Part shown: positions 45,019-57,492 of the stretch, piece by piece | How positions within the stretch are numbered: the first letter of the stretch is position 1 | Layout: each line of letters starts with the position of its first letter | Source: Calliphora vicina | Lineage: Eukaryota; Arthropoda; Insecta; Diptera; Calliphoridae | Reading direction: 5' to 3' | Assembly: GCF_958450345.1 (NCBI RefSeq) | Contig: NC_088781.1 | Span: 114,903,431 to 114,967,430 of the forward strand | DNA: 64,000 nucleotides | Notes under the pieces: model-generated | Told to the model about the DNA's origin: nothing | Seen by the model: only the letters and a program-made list of their open reading frames with translations | Databases searched by the model: none | Program-made: the position numbers and the translations under genes

Positions 45019-45026
45019 GTATATAC

Positions 45027-46284
45027 GAACTAAGTCATAGTTCCTGCACAATATCAATATTTTCTGGCAAAAGCTGAATTTGCACGGACTTCGTGAAATT
45101 AGTATTGATACTAATCTGAATTTCAATTATTACTTATATTAACAATTTCCCGTATTAAGTCTCTGCAATAAAGCTCGTATGGAAAGAAGTTCCAGATAAG
45201 ATAACACTTAATAAGTTTACGATGTAGATATCTAACACAATCCCACCAGTATTACCAAATCCCAAAACACAGAAAGACATGGTGAAAGTTCATAATGTTT
45301 TTGGACTCAATACTTTAAAATTTAAATTTAATTCTAAAATGAACTTTTCTTCTCTTCACTTTAAATTCTATCAATATAAAAGCAAATCAATCACATTTTA
45401 TTACAAATAAACTTATAATTCAACTTAAATAGAAAAACAAATTTCAGAAATAAACATGTCACGGTTGTGTGAACTAAATAACATTCAAATACACGCGCTC
45501 AGAAACACATATTTTTATTCACGACAACAGAACATAGAACAGAAAAATGCATAAAAACAAATCAAATGGAAATTGTTAGGATTTCTAATAGAAAACTTTA
45601 ACAGCCATAGAATTTCTAACAAGTTTATAAACAGGCACCCATGTACGCACACTAGCAGGAAGAATATAATTTATTATAGAAAGTTTTGAATGTTTTCTCT
45701 CGCTCTTTCTCTCAGTTTTTTTTTTCAATTTAAAATCTATCAAAACAAATGAATCCGGGTTGGAGGGCTTCAATTTCTGGCTTAGAAAATAAAACAAAAA
45801 CACAAATGGAAAATAGAAAGAGTTTATTATTTACTCGTGTTTATTTATTTATTTCAAAATACTAGTCTGTATTTATTGCTCATGCCGATTGTTGCTATTG
45901 TGTTTTATTGTTATTCATTTTTATTGTGCCTGTCTACTTTATTTTTATAGAGTAGTGCTGTTAAATAAATGAAAAACTTGTCAATGGATGTAGGAAGTAA
46001 AAAATGAATTTTCTACTAAGTATAATAGCAATTGATTTTATGATGATTTTCATACGCCACGTACCAAGGTCCCACAGAAAATTAAAACACACGCACCGAC
46101 CAAAACACCAACTATACAGTACCCTGCAGTTCTGCGTAGGTTACTCAAGAAGTCAATTTATCCCTCTTAGACTGTTATTTTCACCAAAGTTTTATTATTT
46201 GTCTTACCACAATTTGTATATTTTTGAGTCATTTTTCACGTATTTTTATGCAGAGAGAAGTCAATTTAATACTTTATAAATCAC
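45027..46284. other. AT-rich intronic DNA, no element recognised
   Basis: No supported feature. Short frames at 45585-45803 (minus) and 46004-46279 (plus) have no known motif. Confidence 0.4.
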
Positions 46285-46450
46285 AGATGACCCGACTGTT
46301 ACGATACTGTGCTGGATGATCAATCTGAGGATTACGGGTTCGATTCCTGCCAAATACTCTGGGTGAATCTGCCGCAAAAGACTTCGCAGTTTCTGTTTGC
46401 TCAAAGAATAATACAGCGCGAAGTCAATCATCACTTAATTATATCTAAGT
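46285..46450 (+). repeat. tRNA-derived SINE-like head
   Basis: The string GGGTTCGATTCCTGCC at 46337-46352 is an exact B-box type promoter element (GGTTCGATTCC), 30 bp after TGTGCTGGATGATCAATCTG. A sibling with the same order (GGGCTATCAACTCGAGGATT GCGGGTTCAATTCCCACC) lies at 52336. No cloverleaf is foldable, so a SINE head rather than a tRNA gene; this is inference. Confidence 0.5.
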
Positions 46451-47519
46451 AATCTCTGTTTGTACTGCACTGTGGAAAACAGTTATTTTACCCAATAGAA
46501 GTAGTCTACTGGAGGAACAATTACCACCAAGTATGCTTTTGTAATGCGTATTTTAATTTGTAATTTATGTAGGATCAATTTACTTTAGCGTAGGAAAACT
46601 ACATGTCAAAAAAAAAACTCAATCATGGAATCTGTAGGACCCCAATGACAGTTAAAATCACTAGTTCGTGACACTTATCCAGAACTACTGAGTATTGTGT
46701 GAGTATGGATGTAGTTAGCCCTCATAAATACAGCCAGTAGCAAGCAGAGCTATACAAACAAAATAAAATACATTTAATCAAAGTACAGTACATAAAATAA
46801 TGAGCAAATGTCCTTGTAGTTGATTACTGTCCATACAATTTTTATGATTGTTTTTGTTTTGATACGCTTGTTTTTAGTTTTATAGATTCTTGACATTTCT
46901 TTTTGGCAACATCGTTAAATATAATTGTGCACGATTTTTATTTAAGAATCTTAAATTCTTAGCAAAACAACAAAAGAAATTTAACAAATTCAAAAAAGTT
47001 TTGCATGGAATTTGACTTTTAAAATACTACCCCACAACTGGTGTTGAGAAAAATGTTTCTCCTTCATTCATCTAAGACCTAACATAGTATATTTATTTTT
47101 TGATTTTTATAAAATTCTAAAGCGATTTAGTTTAGTGTGTTTAAAACATGCTCATGACCAAATTACAAAATGAAAATTAATTAATTAAATAAACATAAAA
47201 TATTAATTAATGTCTTAAACAGTTTAGTATTAAAAATCAGCCAAATAAGTTTTCCATAACCAAAGTTATGTAGCAAATTCTTAGCAGACAATTTTAAACA
47301 TTGCATGTTGGGGTGAAATTACTTAAAACCTGGTGCTAAATTAATTACGGTGCAAGTATTTGGCATCACTGAAAAGAGAACTTGCTATATATTACAAATA
47401 TAAGATTATAACCCTGCGAATACATTTTTGAAAAAATAGTTTAAAATTAAATTTCTTTGTTTCGGACTCGTACATAATATATTGATTTAAATTTTCTTTT
47501 TTGTGATCGGAGAACATTA
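46451..47519. other. AT-rich intronic DNA, no element recognised
   Basis: Unassigned sequence between the SINE-like head and the 2-kb TTAA element. Confidence 0.4.
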
Positions 47520-47523
47520 TTAA

Positions 47524-49481
47524 CCCATTAATGCCTGACCCCAGAATCCGTTGTCCGATTTTTATAAAATTTTATACAGATAGTACTTAAGGCATTTAGA
47601 TTGCCGTGGATATTTTTAATTTTTTTTATCTGCCATAACTGAGCCTGCAGTGTATGGGTATTTTTCTACCCACTTCGGTATATATGGGTTCTAAAATGTA
47701 TGTTTTTTTTAATTAGCTACTTAGAAAAAGGAAGCCCTTAACGAATTTTTCTCGATGTTTTGATGATAACGTTGAAGATTTATAAATACCTAGCTACAGG
47801 CGAGGATCCAGTGGGGGGTAATAGGAAATCCCCATCCCCCAAAACCGAAAATTGTTCATATAAAAAAGGAAAAAAAGAGAAAAATGTAGAACAAATTTTA
47901 AATTCCAAAAACTAACCACACACCCCCACCCCAAAATGGTTGATCTGGATCCGCGCCTGCCTAGCTTTCATACAGATGGTGAAAAGTTGAAACCACATAT
48001 CTAGCTAGATCTACATAAGTCTGGCTTGTTAAAAAATATTGTTACATTTTTTGATAGAGTAAAAGAAATTCAATAATAAGTCGTTAAAAATTGACAAAGT
48101 TCTAAAATTTATCGAAAATTCTTCAACATCTTAAGGTTTTAACAGTTGTTGTCTAACAATTATAAATATATGAGGAAAATAACGATGCATACCACATATA
48201 TTTTCCATCAGATAAGGTTGATACTTTTAGAAATTAATATAACTAATGATAAGTCTGGCAAGTCTGAGATGAAGTGTATTTATAAGATCTAAAGTTGTAT
48301 TTTGACGTTGAAATTATTGGAAATATTGGTCTCCATAATAGAGGACCATATTTTTGTTAATGAAAAGAAAGTCTAGGAAACATTATATATAAAATATATG
48401 GGGTTATTTGGAATTTCTGCATCACTTTATTATTCCATTCAACTTTTCTATGACTATTTTTAAGACCATGGTAACATGGTAACTTAATAATGGTTCTGGT
48501 AAAGTTTTCACAAATGAATAACTAATACCCAGTAGTTCGACAAGAACTCAATATGGAATTTCTGCATCGCTTTATTATTCCTATTCAACTTTTCTATGAC
48601 TATTTTTAAGACCATGGTAACATGGTAACTTAATAATGGTTCTGGTAAAGTTTTCACAAATGAATAACTAATACCCAGTAGTTCGACAAGAACTCAATAC
48701 ACCCGTAAACTACACTAATTTTCATTATCTGAACACCTGGCTGACTCTAACTTGTATGTATTGGGTCATTCGTCAAGAATGTAGTCGTTGTAATGTAGAG
48801 TGGAGAAACTAAAACATTCCCAGGTATTGCTTGGAGGAGGCAGTCGTCACTTTACTGGTCCTAAGAAATCTAGAGATGTGGACACTTGACACTTGTTTTT
48901 TTGTATTGTACTTCAGAAAGCATTTATTCAACCTATTATGACAGGTTCGAATGCAGAGTAAATTGTCCATTTGCAATCGACAAAATGTAGTTATTGTCCC
49001 CAAAGAGTCAATTGACTTCCTCCTAGGACAAGTCTACTAAGTCTGTGGCTATTGGTAACCTGAAAGTAGATTAGATTGCTAGTTTCAGACTGCCACCACG
49101 AACTGTGGGATCTAAAAACCCCTACACACATAACTACTATTTTTTTCAATGGTGGTAATCACTGTCAATATAAAAGAACAGGTTTGGCATCATTATTTCA
49201 TGGTCGAAAAATTTTAGTTATGTTGTGTCAACCTTTCACCATCTAAATATTTTATATAGTCATGTATCCTCAGAACTTTAAATGATTTTATTATGATTTT
49301 CTAAAGAAAAAACTAAATTTTACTTGAAAAATTAAATTAGTATTTCATAAGTTTTAGAACCCACATATGCCGGAGTGGGTATTTTTATAAGATTTTTGTT
49401 ATCGCTCTCCTAGAATTTTCTAGAATTTTTCTAAAATTGCTCTATTTTTGCGTATTTTTCAACCCATTCGGCGTTAATGGG
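47524..49481. mobile_element. TTAA (piggyBac-like) element, 1958 bp, non-coding
   Basis: Flanked by TTAA (47520-47523, 49482-49485). The left end is CCCATTAATGCC and the right end, on the other strand, CCCATTAACGCC, 11 of 12 matching. A second copy of the left end is at 25632. Interior has no transposase motif; it contains the 145-bp tandem duplication at 48410. Target and CCC termini indicate piggyBac mobilisation. Confidence 0.75.
48410..48699. repeat. 145-bp tandem duplication
   Basis: GGAATTTCTGCATC(A/G)CTTTA through GACAAGAACTCAATA is present twice in direct tandem, starting at 48410 and 48555, with about two differences. Very young within the old TTAA element. Confidence 0.92.
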
Positions 49482-49544
49482 TTAACAAACACATTTTTAC
49501 TTCGGTCCAACTTTTGACGGCACGTGTAAAGGTTGAAATAAAAT

Positions 49545-50760
49545 TATAAAATTATATGTCATTTTAAAGGGTACATATCTGTCATTTATTGTCACTTAGT
49601 AAATGTATATATATGTTCTAGATTTAAAGTGCGCACCTGCCTCTACCAGATAGAAACTATGCGTCTATCAGCGCCATTTAGTGGCTTGAAAGGAATACTA
49701 AATTTGCAAATTCTTGTACAAAGATTGCACAGATCAATGCACAAAACCATTGCTCGAGCGCTCGGGCTATCCAATACCTGCCATCCGTAGCTAGCTAATC
49801 AACAAACAAGCCCAGGACAATTGTAAACCAGTCCGATGTATGGTCTCTGAATTCAAAAGTTCCCAGTCGATAAAAGTCAGTCCTGGGGCCATAGGATCCC
49901 CGAGCTACCTGATAAGACTCAAGTCAGCTGCGAATTTAAAAATATTAAATTCACACCAGAAAAGAGGTCAGTGCAACTCGGAGCTCACCAAGAAGCATAT
50001 CCGTGCTCCAAGAGGGGTTCGAAAATGAACAGTAAGTGTAAACAATAATGTTTTTTTTTTTTGCTTCGAAAATGTCGAGTTTTTTCTACCTCTACTTCTT
50101 TGAATTAAAAGAAATGTGCCGCTGAAGCACACAGATTGTCACTGAAGCTTATGGTGAAATATGCTTTCTGCGGTTCAGAAGTGGTCATTTTCACAAGGAA
50201 GAAAAAGATTGCCCAGGCCAGCCAAGATTGTTGTCAAACTCAACAAGAACTTTGCAAAATCATTCGGAGCTACGCAGTCAGCAATTTCAAAATGCTTGCA
50301 AGAAGCAGCATTTATCCAAAATCAGGGAAATTTGGTACCTTAAGAATTGAAGCCGAGAGGCTGTGAAAGACGATTTTTTTTGTCCAAAATGAGGCTTGAA
50401 CGCTATAAAGTAAAATAGTTTTTGCACCGAATCATTACGTGCGATGAAAACTGAATCCAATACAATAAGCCGAAGCGTAAGAGATCGTATGTGTCCGGTT
50501 TCCGGCCAATCAGCTTAATCGACACCAAGGCCAAATATCCATGGCACCAAGGTAACTCTCTCTATTTGGCGGAGAATAGGTGGCCAGACATGCAACCGTA
50601 ATATTCCATCTTGACAACGCTCGGCCACATGTTGCAATACAATCCAGACTGTGCCCTGTCCGATGACTATTTGTTTCAATCTATGCAGAAAACTCTCTCT
50701 GGGATACGAGAAAAATTAGAATACATCAAAGTAACTAGTTAATACTGGTGCCCATTATGA
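49545..50760 (+). mobile_element. Mariner transposon relic, copy 3, interrupted
   Basis: The 5' block AAAGGGTACATATCTGTCAT TTATTGTCACTTAGTAA (49567 onward) matches copies 1 and 4. About 430 bp of different, less AT-rich DNA (49620-50045) follows, then the transposase resumes at 50085 (GCCGCTGAAGCACACAGATT) through catalytic-domain relics (PKRKRSYV near 50470) and a decayed SPDxAxSDYxLFxSM block near 50650 holding the third Asp. Many frameshifts. Nature of the interrupting DNA not known. Confidence 0.65.
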
Positions 50761-52300
50761 AAGGCCAATTTAGGATTTTAAAACACTTAGCCTAAATTCA
50801 AAATTTCCATAAAAAATTGAATAAATTAGGAAAAGCCTAGGGAAACCTATATTACCATATTATAGAGCTATTCTTGTTGAGTTATTAATATTTCAGAAAA
50901 AAAGTTCCTTCAGACATTTTTTATCTAGGAAGCAGAAAGTAATAGCTGTCTTCGGGCAAAAAAATATGAAAATTCAACTTAGATTTTTATTATTTTTTAA
51001 GTTATTCATTAATATCTATCAAACATTCGATTTTGAATTTTTGTTGTTTCGTTATTTTGCATTTTATTTAACCATGTAGAATATTTAAGATTCCGTTTAA
51101 AGATTTTAATTTATTCTTAAAGAAATTACCATTACCAATAAAAAGATTGCATACTTTAAGGCTCAACATAATCAAATTGATTCATAAAGCCTTAAATCTA
51201 TATCCAATAAAACAAATCTCCTTCAAGCCGGGCAAACAAAAAATATTTAAAATATTTTACAAACCAAACAATGAAACATTAAAATTCAGCCAACTTTCTT
51301 ACACGTATTATGCACGCTCGTTAATATCAATCAATTCAGTTGTTTTCCCTATTTTGTATAAAATTCTCTAATGCTTATACGCCTTGGTGGTAGTTTGTAT
51401 AGAATTATAATGTTATATTTGCACTTGTAAGGCTTTTCCTGCCAAATTGCTTCATGTTTCTTTTTTTCCATTTCAATTTTCTATAACACTTAACATTATT
51501 CTAGACACAACTTTTATATCCCCCTGTTGATTTCCCTTTTGTTTTGCTCCTCTGTTTTTTTTTATTATACACAACTTGTAAGCAATAGTAATTTAAATCT
51601 ATTTTAAATTTGTTAGATTTTTCTGTTATTGTATCTATTGTTGTTAAGGATAAAGACAGAAAGTAAAATAGAGAGAAATGGGAACTAGCAAGTCTTTTAA
51701 AATTGTTGTGATTTGTTGCAAGTTATTTAAAAGGGATTTACAAAAGTCAAAACATTACATAGATAAACTAACAAAAGGGACAGTTAACATCTAATGATAT
51801 TTGATCTTTAAACAATGTTGTCGATAGGTTTTGGATTTCCTAAACTAATTTATATTCATTTGAAATTAAGAAAAGTTACAATGTAAAGGGATTTCCTTTA
51901 GAAATGTAATTGTTAATTAGAAAAGTTATAAGAACGCGTAGAAAGTCTGCTGTTTTCGTTTGTGTATTACTGAAAAGTTTAAAAGAGTGAGGTTTTAAAG
52001 GTATTTGTCTATTACAAATACTAATTAAGCAGGGACATGTTTATTTTGATGGTTTATAGCCGGCCTATGACATTGTTGTACTAAAATATCCTTAAAGTAA
52101 ACAAGTCAAAATATGAATTTCATGTCCCTGCAGAATTTTTTTGTATAGAAGTAAGTGAAACTAATTGAAATTAAAATTTTATTGTAAAATTTCCAATATT
52201 TAATACAGATATTTGGAAACTCTTTCCTTTCCAAGACAATTTAAATATCAATAGTCTACAAGCGCATATTTAATCAGCCTAAAGACTGAATAAAAAATAA
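50761..52300. other. Intronic DNA, no element recognised
   Basis: AT-rich with no repeats or coding signal recognised. Confidence 0.4.
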
Positions 52301-52319
52301 ATAGTCTGAACCGATAGAC

Positions 52320-52400
52320 TAGACGAAAGCATACTGGGCTATCAACTCGAGGATTGCGGGTTCAATTCCCACCAGAGTATCTGCAGACAAGCAAAAAGTT
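52320..52400 (+). repeat. tRNA-derived SINE-like head, second copy
   Basis: ACTGGGCTATCAACTCGAGG ATTGCGGGTTCAATTCCCACC contains a B-box-like GGTTCAATTCC and matches the 46285 copy in order (CTG.GCTATCAA..CGAGGATT.CGGGTTC.ATTCC). Only the head is recognisable here. Confidence 0.45.
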
Positions 52401-52869
52401 TTGTGTTTGATTTGTTTTAAAAAAAGGACTACTTACTGCCTTAAATTACAAAAATATTTATATCGAGTTGTTTAACTTAATAAAATAAAAATTTTTTTAA
52501 AGAAATTCTCAATTAATCAATATGAATTTCGAACATTTGTTCACAACATTTAATCCTCACCTCCTTTTCATAATCTTTGTTTATTCATACTCAGGATATA
52601 AATAGTTGCAAGCATCATGCAACAGCATGTGGAAAATATTAACAATGTTATAATTACCACAAATTGTTCTGACAGGGAAAGTACGCAAGAGTATAATCGA
52701 TATACATAATAGCAATTTTAAACATTTACATCCACTCGGATGTTTTACATTGATTATCCCCGGGGTATGGTTAAAAAGAAAAGAAAATAAAAATAGAAAA
52801 AAAAATATACTGCTACATACATTTTACTAAAATAGTGAATACTTAAGAAATGAAGGGTGTTTTATTAAG

Positions 52870-53450
52870 CGCTTTCTATATTTAAATTTAAATAAAACAA
52901 AGTTTGTGAGATATCATAGGCATTTCCGCCGGTATTCGCTGGGTGGCGTCAATCCGAAATGTTAAATTTTCCATGACTCACAAATCATACTGAATTTGAC
53001 CGATGACATGGCTTATATTGGCTTTGAGGGTTGCTGGGGTCTGTGGCTTATGCGCATAGACCTGCGACTTCCAAAAACCCCACAAGTAAAAGATCACACG
53101 ATCTCGGTGGCTAGTTCACATCACCGCCACGTGAGATGACCTTGCTCTCAAATCACTCGTTCAGAATTACCAATGTGACATGAGCTGTGTGACACATAGT
53201 GTCATTCGGTTTCCACAGAATGGCATATGTCGTTGGTGTTCATATCATTCAATTCAGGCGAAAAGAAGTTCGAAATAATCGACCTGAGAATGATGGCTTG
53301 ACCGACCCAAAAATACAGCCAAAAAGTGTGCGTAGGATACTCTTGGATCTACTTTTATTGGATTGGTATCGTCCCAAATTCTACAATTTTGTTGAAGATG
53401 ATTTTTCAACCCAAACTTGACAGATGTAGCTTTAAAAATATGGCCGCTAT
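52870..53450 (-). mobile_element. Tc1/mariner-superfamily transposase relic, second family, fuller copy
   Basis: On the minus strand: KNHLQQNCRIWDDTNPIKVD (the W-x-D-E-N-P catalytic block, D at its centre, near 53380) then a degenerate P-P-R-S-C-D-L-x-like zone near 53090-53110, LWGFWKSQVYAHKPQTPATL near 53050, and IGQIQYDL with VMENLTFRIDATQ near 52955. This is the same C-terminal order as the plus-strand relic at 10545. Stops and frameshifts make it inactive. Confidence 0.6.
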
Positions 53451-54839
53451 GAACTGCCAAAGATCAGAAGTCCCTATTGGAACTGATGTATCTTAAATGA
53501 ATTGATGCAACTTTTGAAGGCAATAAATTGTATGAAACCTGGTCTAAATCAGGCAACCGCCGAAATGGGGAATATCATTATACATGGAACAGCTGTTGAT
53601 AAAGGGAAAGTCAATCTCCAATCTAACCCAAGTCAGAATGGCTATATGACTTCATCTCCACAGAATGCAGGAGATCTGTAATGAGAGTTGCTTTATAATT
53701 TGCCAAGATGCCGAGGCCTGTACTGAGGTGTTGGTGGTAAAATATGTAAAGGATGATGATAATATGACTATTCCAAATCGATATCGCAACAGCTACTGTT
53801 GCTCTATCCATATTACTTAGGGCTACCTTCGGTCTATATCGAGCCACATTAGGTGAAGCTGCAAAATACACTATATTTTTTAATATTATCTTATAAAGTA
53901 GATTAAGCCGTCATCAATGAACTCTGGGTGTGTGGTGCCAGAGTTGTGGATCAATGATTTTAAGTTAATCTAGAACCTGCGTTTTGTCAAGATTTAAATT
54001 TTCTTGTTATCCAATTTAAGTGGCAGACATGAATGATACATCAATACAAAAATTATCTACTCAACATGCCCTTTCAGAAAAATAGACAAAATGGACAGTG
54101 TAATTATTATAAAAATGAGGTCTGTTATTAGTCTCTATGGAGCGCAGAATTTCCTAAGATTATACTTAGGAGCATTTCCATCTCATAAGTTCTATTAATT
54201 AGAAACCTATGTTTGATAGGTTCAACTATATCCTAAAGTTGGCCCAGGGGTAGACCAAGAATCAATAAAAATCCAAATACGCAATAGGTCCTGGAATTTA
54301 CCGAAGATTTGTTAATGAGCATTGATTTTCCCATCGTAGGTATATGGATATCTTCAGTAGGGAAATGAGAAATAGAGTAAGTATCTTGGAATTATTATTC
54401 ACCTTAATATTTCTAGATCTTTTTGATTAAGTTTGATTCCTATCCATATCATAGTTGGTCACATTTTTAACATTTGAGCTCGTTTCGTATAAACTTGAAA
54501 TATATAGTTGATACATACAATATTTATTTGCATAATATTCTGCTGTTGTTTATTTTTTTCGTTTTGTTTCAACTCGAATGTTTACAATTTCTATATTTTG
54601 ATTTGTTGTTATTTTTGCTTATATATATGAAAATAATAACAAGAATATGCAAATAAATGCACAAATATGTAATATACATATACTGTGTAATATAAAAACA
54701 ATTCATATCCGTTAGAGGAATACGCTACACAATAGGTGTTAAGGATAAAATGAATTTGATCATGATGACAATTGAAAAATTTATTAAACTAAGATAATTG
54801 AAAGAGAAAGTGATTTGACATCAGTAAATCTGAGTCAAC
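53451..54839. other. Degenerate intronic DNA, unassigned
   Basis: Less AT-rich until about 54400, as in decayed coding transposons, but no family could be named; the minus-strand frame at 53623-53871 has no supporting motif. Confidence 0.35.
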
Positions 54840-55790
54840 CTGGAGTATCTTTTGAACTCGGTTTTTGTTTATAATAACTTATATATAATTTTGAAGTGTA
54901 CATATCTGTCATATTCTCATTTAGTTATTGAACATTATAGTGTAAACAACAAAGTTTTTTTTTTACTTCTAAAAAGTGGAATTTTGTGCCAACGCAAAGC
55001 ATCATATGCGGGAAGATTTGCTTGACTTCTTTAATTTGAAAAAGTGGAGCTGAAGCTCACCGGTTGCTCACCAAAAATTATGGTGAAGGTGTTTTATTGG
55101 TTTCAACTTGAGAGAGATGGTTTGTTCGATTCAGGACTGGTGATTTTGACATCGAAGAAAAAGTTCCAGTTCAGCCATAAAAGTTTGAATTGCAAGCATT
55201 ACTCCACGAATATTGTTATCAAACTCAGCAACAGCTTGCAAAATCATTGGGAGCTACTAAACCAGCAATTTCAAAAACCTTTCGAGCAGAAGGATTCACC
55301 ACAAAGCATGGAAATTGGGTACCATACGAATTGAAGCCGAGAGCCCTTGAGTGAAGAGTTTGAATGTCCTAAATGATTATGAAAAATGGACCCATTATGA
55401 TAAACCGAATCATAAGTGATCGTACGTGAAGCCCGGCCAACCAGCCGAATCTACGCCAAAGCCAAATATCTCTGGCTTTGAAGTAATTTTTGTATTTGGT
55501 GGGAGCAAAATGGTCATATATATTATGAGCTGTTGAAATCTGATCAGACCATTACAGGGAACTTGTACCAAATGCAATTGATTCGTTTGAAGCGAGTATT
55601 TGTCGAAAAGCTACCAGAATATACGGCCAGATATGTAACTGTTGCAATACCTGTTAAAACTATTTAGAATTAAGTGGTGGAAAGTTTTGCCTCATCCGAC
55701 TTTTCCGACTGATATTTGTTGCGATTGATCCATAACAGTTTCTCTGGGATAGGCTTCACCTTAGAATAGAGTTTACTAAATTAATTAAAT
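54840..55790 (+). mobile_element. Mariner transposon relic, copy 4
   Basis: The 5' block (GTATCTTTTGAACTCGGTTT, then GTACATATCTGTCATATTCT) matches copy 1, and transposase relics follow: ATCATATGCGGGAAGA, the GAAGCTCACCGGTTGCTCAC region, ELxKPNISGFEVIFVFGG near 55455-55500 and a C-terminal trace near 55700. About 0.95 kb in total, shorter than a full 1.3-kb mariner because of internal deletions. Next to the 31-bp satellite. Confidence 0.65.
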
Positions 55791-55869
55791 TTAAACCAGA
55801 AGTTATAGGTCTCATTGTAACTACAGCATTGGCTCACATTTATAGCCCTCAGGGGCCGAAGTTACTATG

Positions 55870-57492
55870 ATATTCTGCTAAAGCTAACTATTTTCTATAG
55901 AAACTCTTGTGAATTACAGCATTTTCTATACAAAATCTTGTGTTTAACAGTATTTTGTAAAGAAAATCTTCAGTATAACAGTAATCTTGTGCATACAAAT
56001 ATTTGGTATAGAAAATCTTGTGTATAACAGCATTTTCTATAGAAAATCCTGTGTTTAACTAAATTTTTTATACAATATCATCAGTAAAAGAAGTCTTTCT
56101 GCACTAAATCTTCAATTTGGAAAAGAAAATCTTCAGTATAACAATAATCTGGTATATAACTGTATTTTCTATAGAAAATCTTGTGTGTAACTGTATTTTC
56201 TATAGAAAATCTTGTGTATAACAGTATTTTCTATAGAAAATCTTGTGTATAACAGTATTATCTATAGAAAATCTTGTGTATAACAGTATTTTCTATAGAA
56301 AATCTTGTATATAACTGTATTTTCTATAGAAAATCTTGTGTATAACAGTATTTTCTATAGAAAATCTTGTGTGTAACTGTATTTTCTATAGAAAATCTTG
56401 TGTATAACAGTATTTTCTATAGAAAATCTTGTGTATAACAGTATTTTCTATAGAAAATCTTGTGTATAACAGTATTTTCTATAGAAAATCTTGTATATAA
56501 CTGTATTTTCTATAGAAAATCTTGTGTATAACAGTATTTTCTATAGAAAATCTTGTGTATAACAGTATTTTCTATAGAAAATCTTGTGTATAACAGTATT
56601 TGCTATAGAAAATCTTGTGTATAACAGTATTTTCTATAGAAAATCTTGTGTATTTTCTATAGAAAATCTTGTATATAACAGTATTTTCTATAGAAAATCT
56701 TGTGTATAACAGTATTTTCTATAGAAAATCTTGTGTATAACAGTATTTTCTATAGAAAATCTTGTGTATAACAGTATTTTCTATAGAAAATCTTGTGTAT
56801 AACAGTATTTTCTATAGAAAATCTTGTGTATAACAGTATTTTCTATAGAAAATCTTGTGTATAACAGTATTTTCTATAGAAAATCTTGTGTATAACAGTA
56901 TTTTCTATAGAAAATATTGTGTATAACAGTATTTTCTATAGAAAATATTGTGTATAACAGTATTTTCTATAGAAAATCTTGTGTATAACAGTATTTTCTA
57001 TGGAAAATATTGTGTATAACAGTATTTTCTATGGAAAATATTGTGTATAACAACACTTTCTATAGAAAATCTTGTGTATAACAGTATTTTCTATGGAAAA
57101 TCTTGTGTATAACAGTATTTTCTATAGAAAATCTTGTGTATAACAGTATTTTCTATAGAAAATCTTGTGTATAACAGTATTTTCTATAGAAAATCTTGTG
57201 TATAACAGTATTTTCTATAGAAAATCTTGTGTATAACAGTATTTTCTATAGAAAATCCTGTGTATAACAGTATTTTCTAAAGAAAATCTTGTGTATAACT
57301 GTATTTTCTATAGAAAATCTTGTGTGTAACAGTATTTTCTATAGAAAATCTTGTGTATAACAGTACTTTCTATAGAAAATCTTGTGTATAACAGTATTTT
57401 CTATAGAAAATCTTGTGTATAACAGTATTTTCTATAGAAAATCTTGTGTATAATGGTATTTTCTAACGAACATCTTCAGTATAACAGTATTT
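55870..57492. repeat. 31-bp satellite array, about 50 units, with a 16-bp palindrome per unit
   Basis: The consensus unit is GTGTATAACAGTATTTTCTA TAGAAAATCTT (31 bp). ATTTTCTATAGAAAAT within it is a perfect 16-bp palindrome. Central units (about 56160-57450) are nearly identical; units at both edges (before 56150, after 57450) are diverged. One unit near 56645-56660 is short. Two common variants, GTAACTG and ATATAACTG instead of TATAACAG, recur in a partly regular order. Confidence 0.95.

Noticed and set aside
46337..46352. Possible tRNA gene from a perfect B-box
   Set aside because: No acceptor stem or anticodon arm can be formed around it; kept only as a SINE-like head.
53254..53460. Independent small gene at 53254-53460
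   Set aside because: Its W-D-D-T-N-P block and downstream frames fit the transposase relic, so it is not a separate gene.
55870..57492. Regular 31-bp repeats resembling a CRISPR array
   Set aside because: Units are directly adjacent with no unique spacers, the DNA is eukaryotic intron, and the structure is a satellite.
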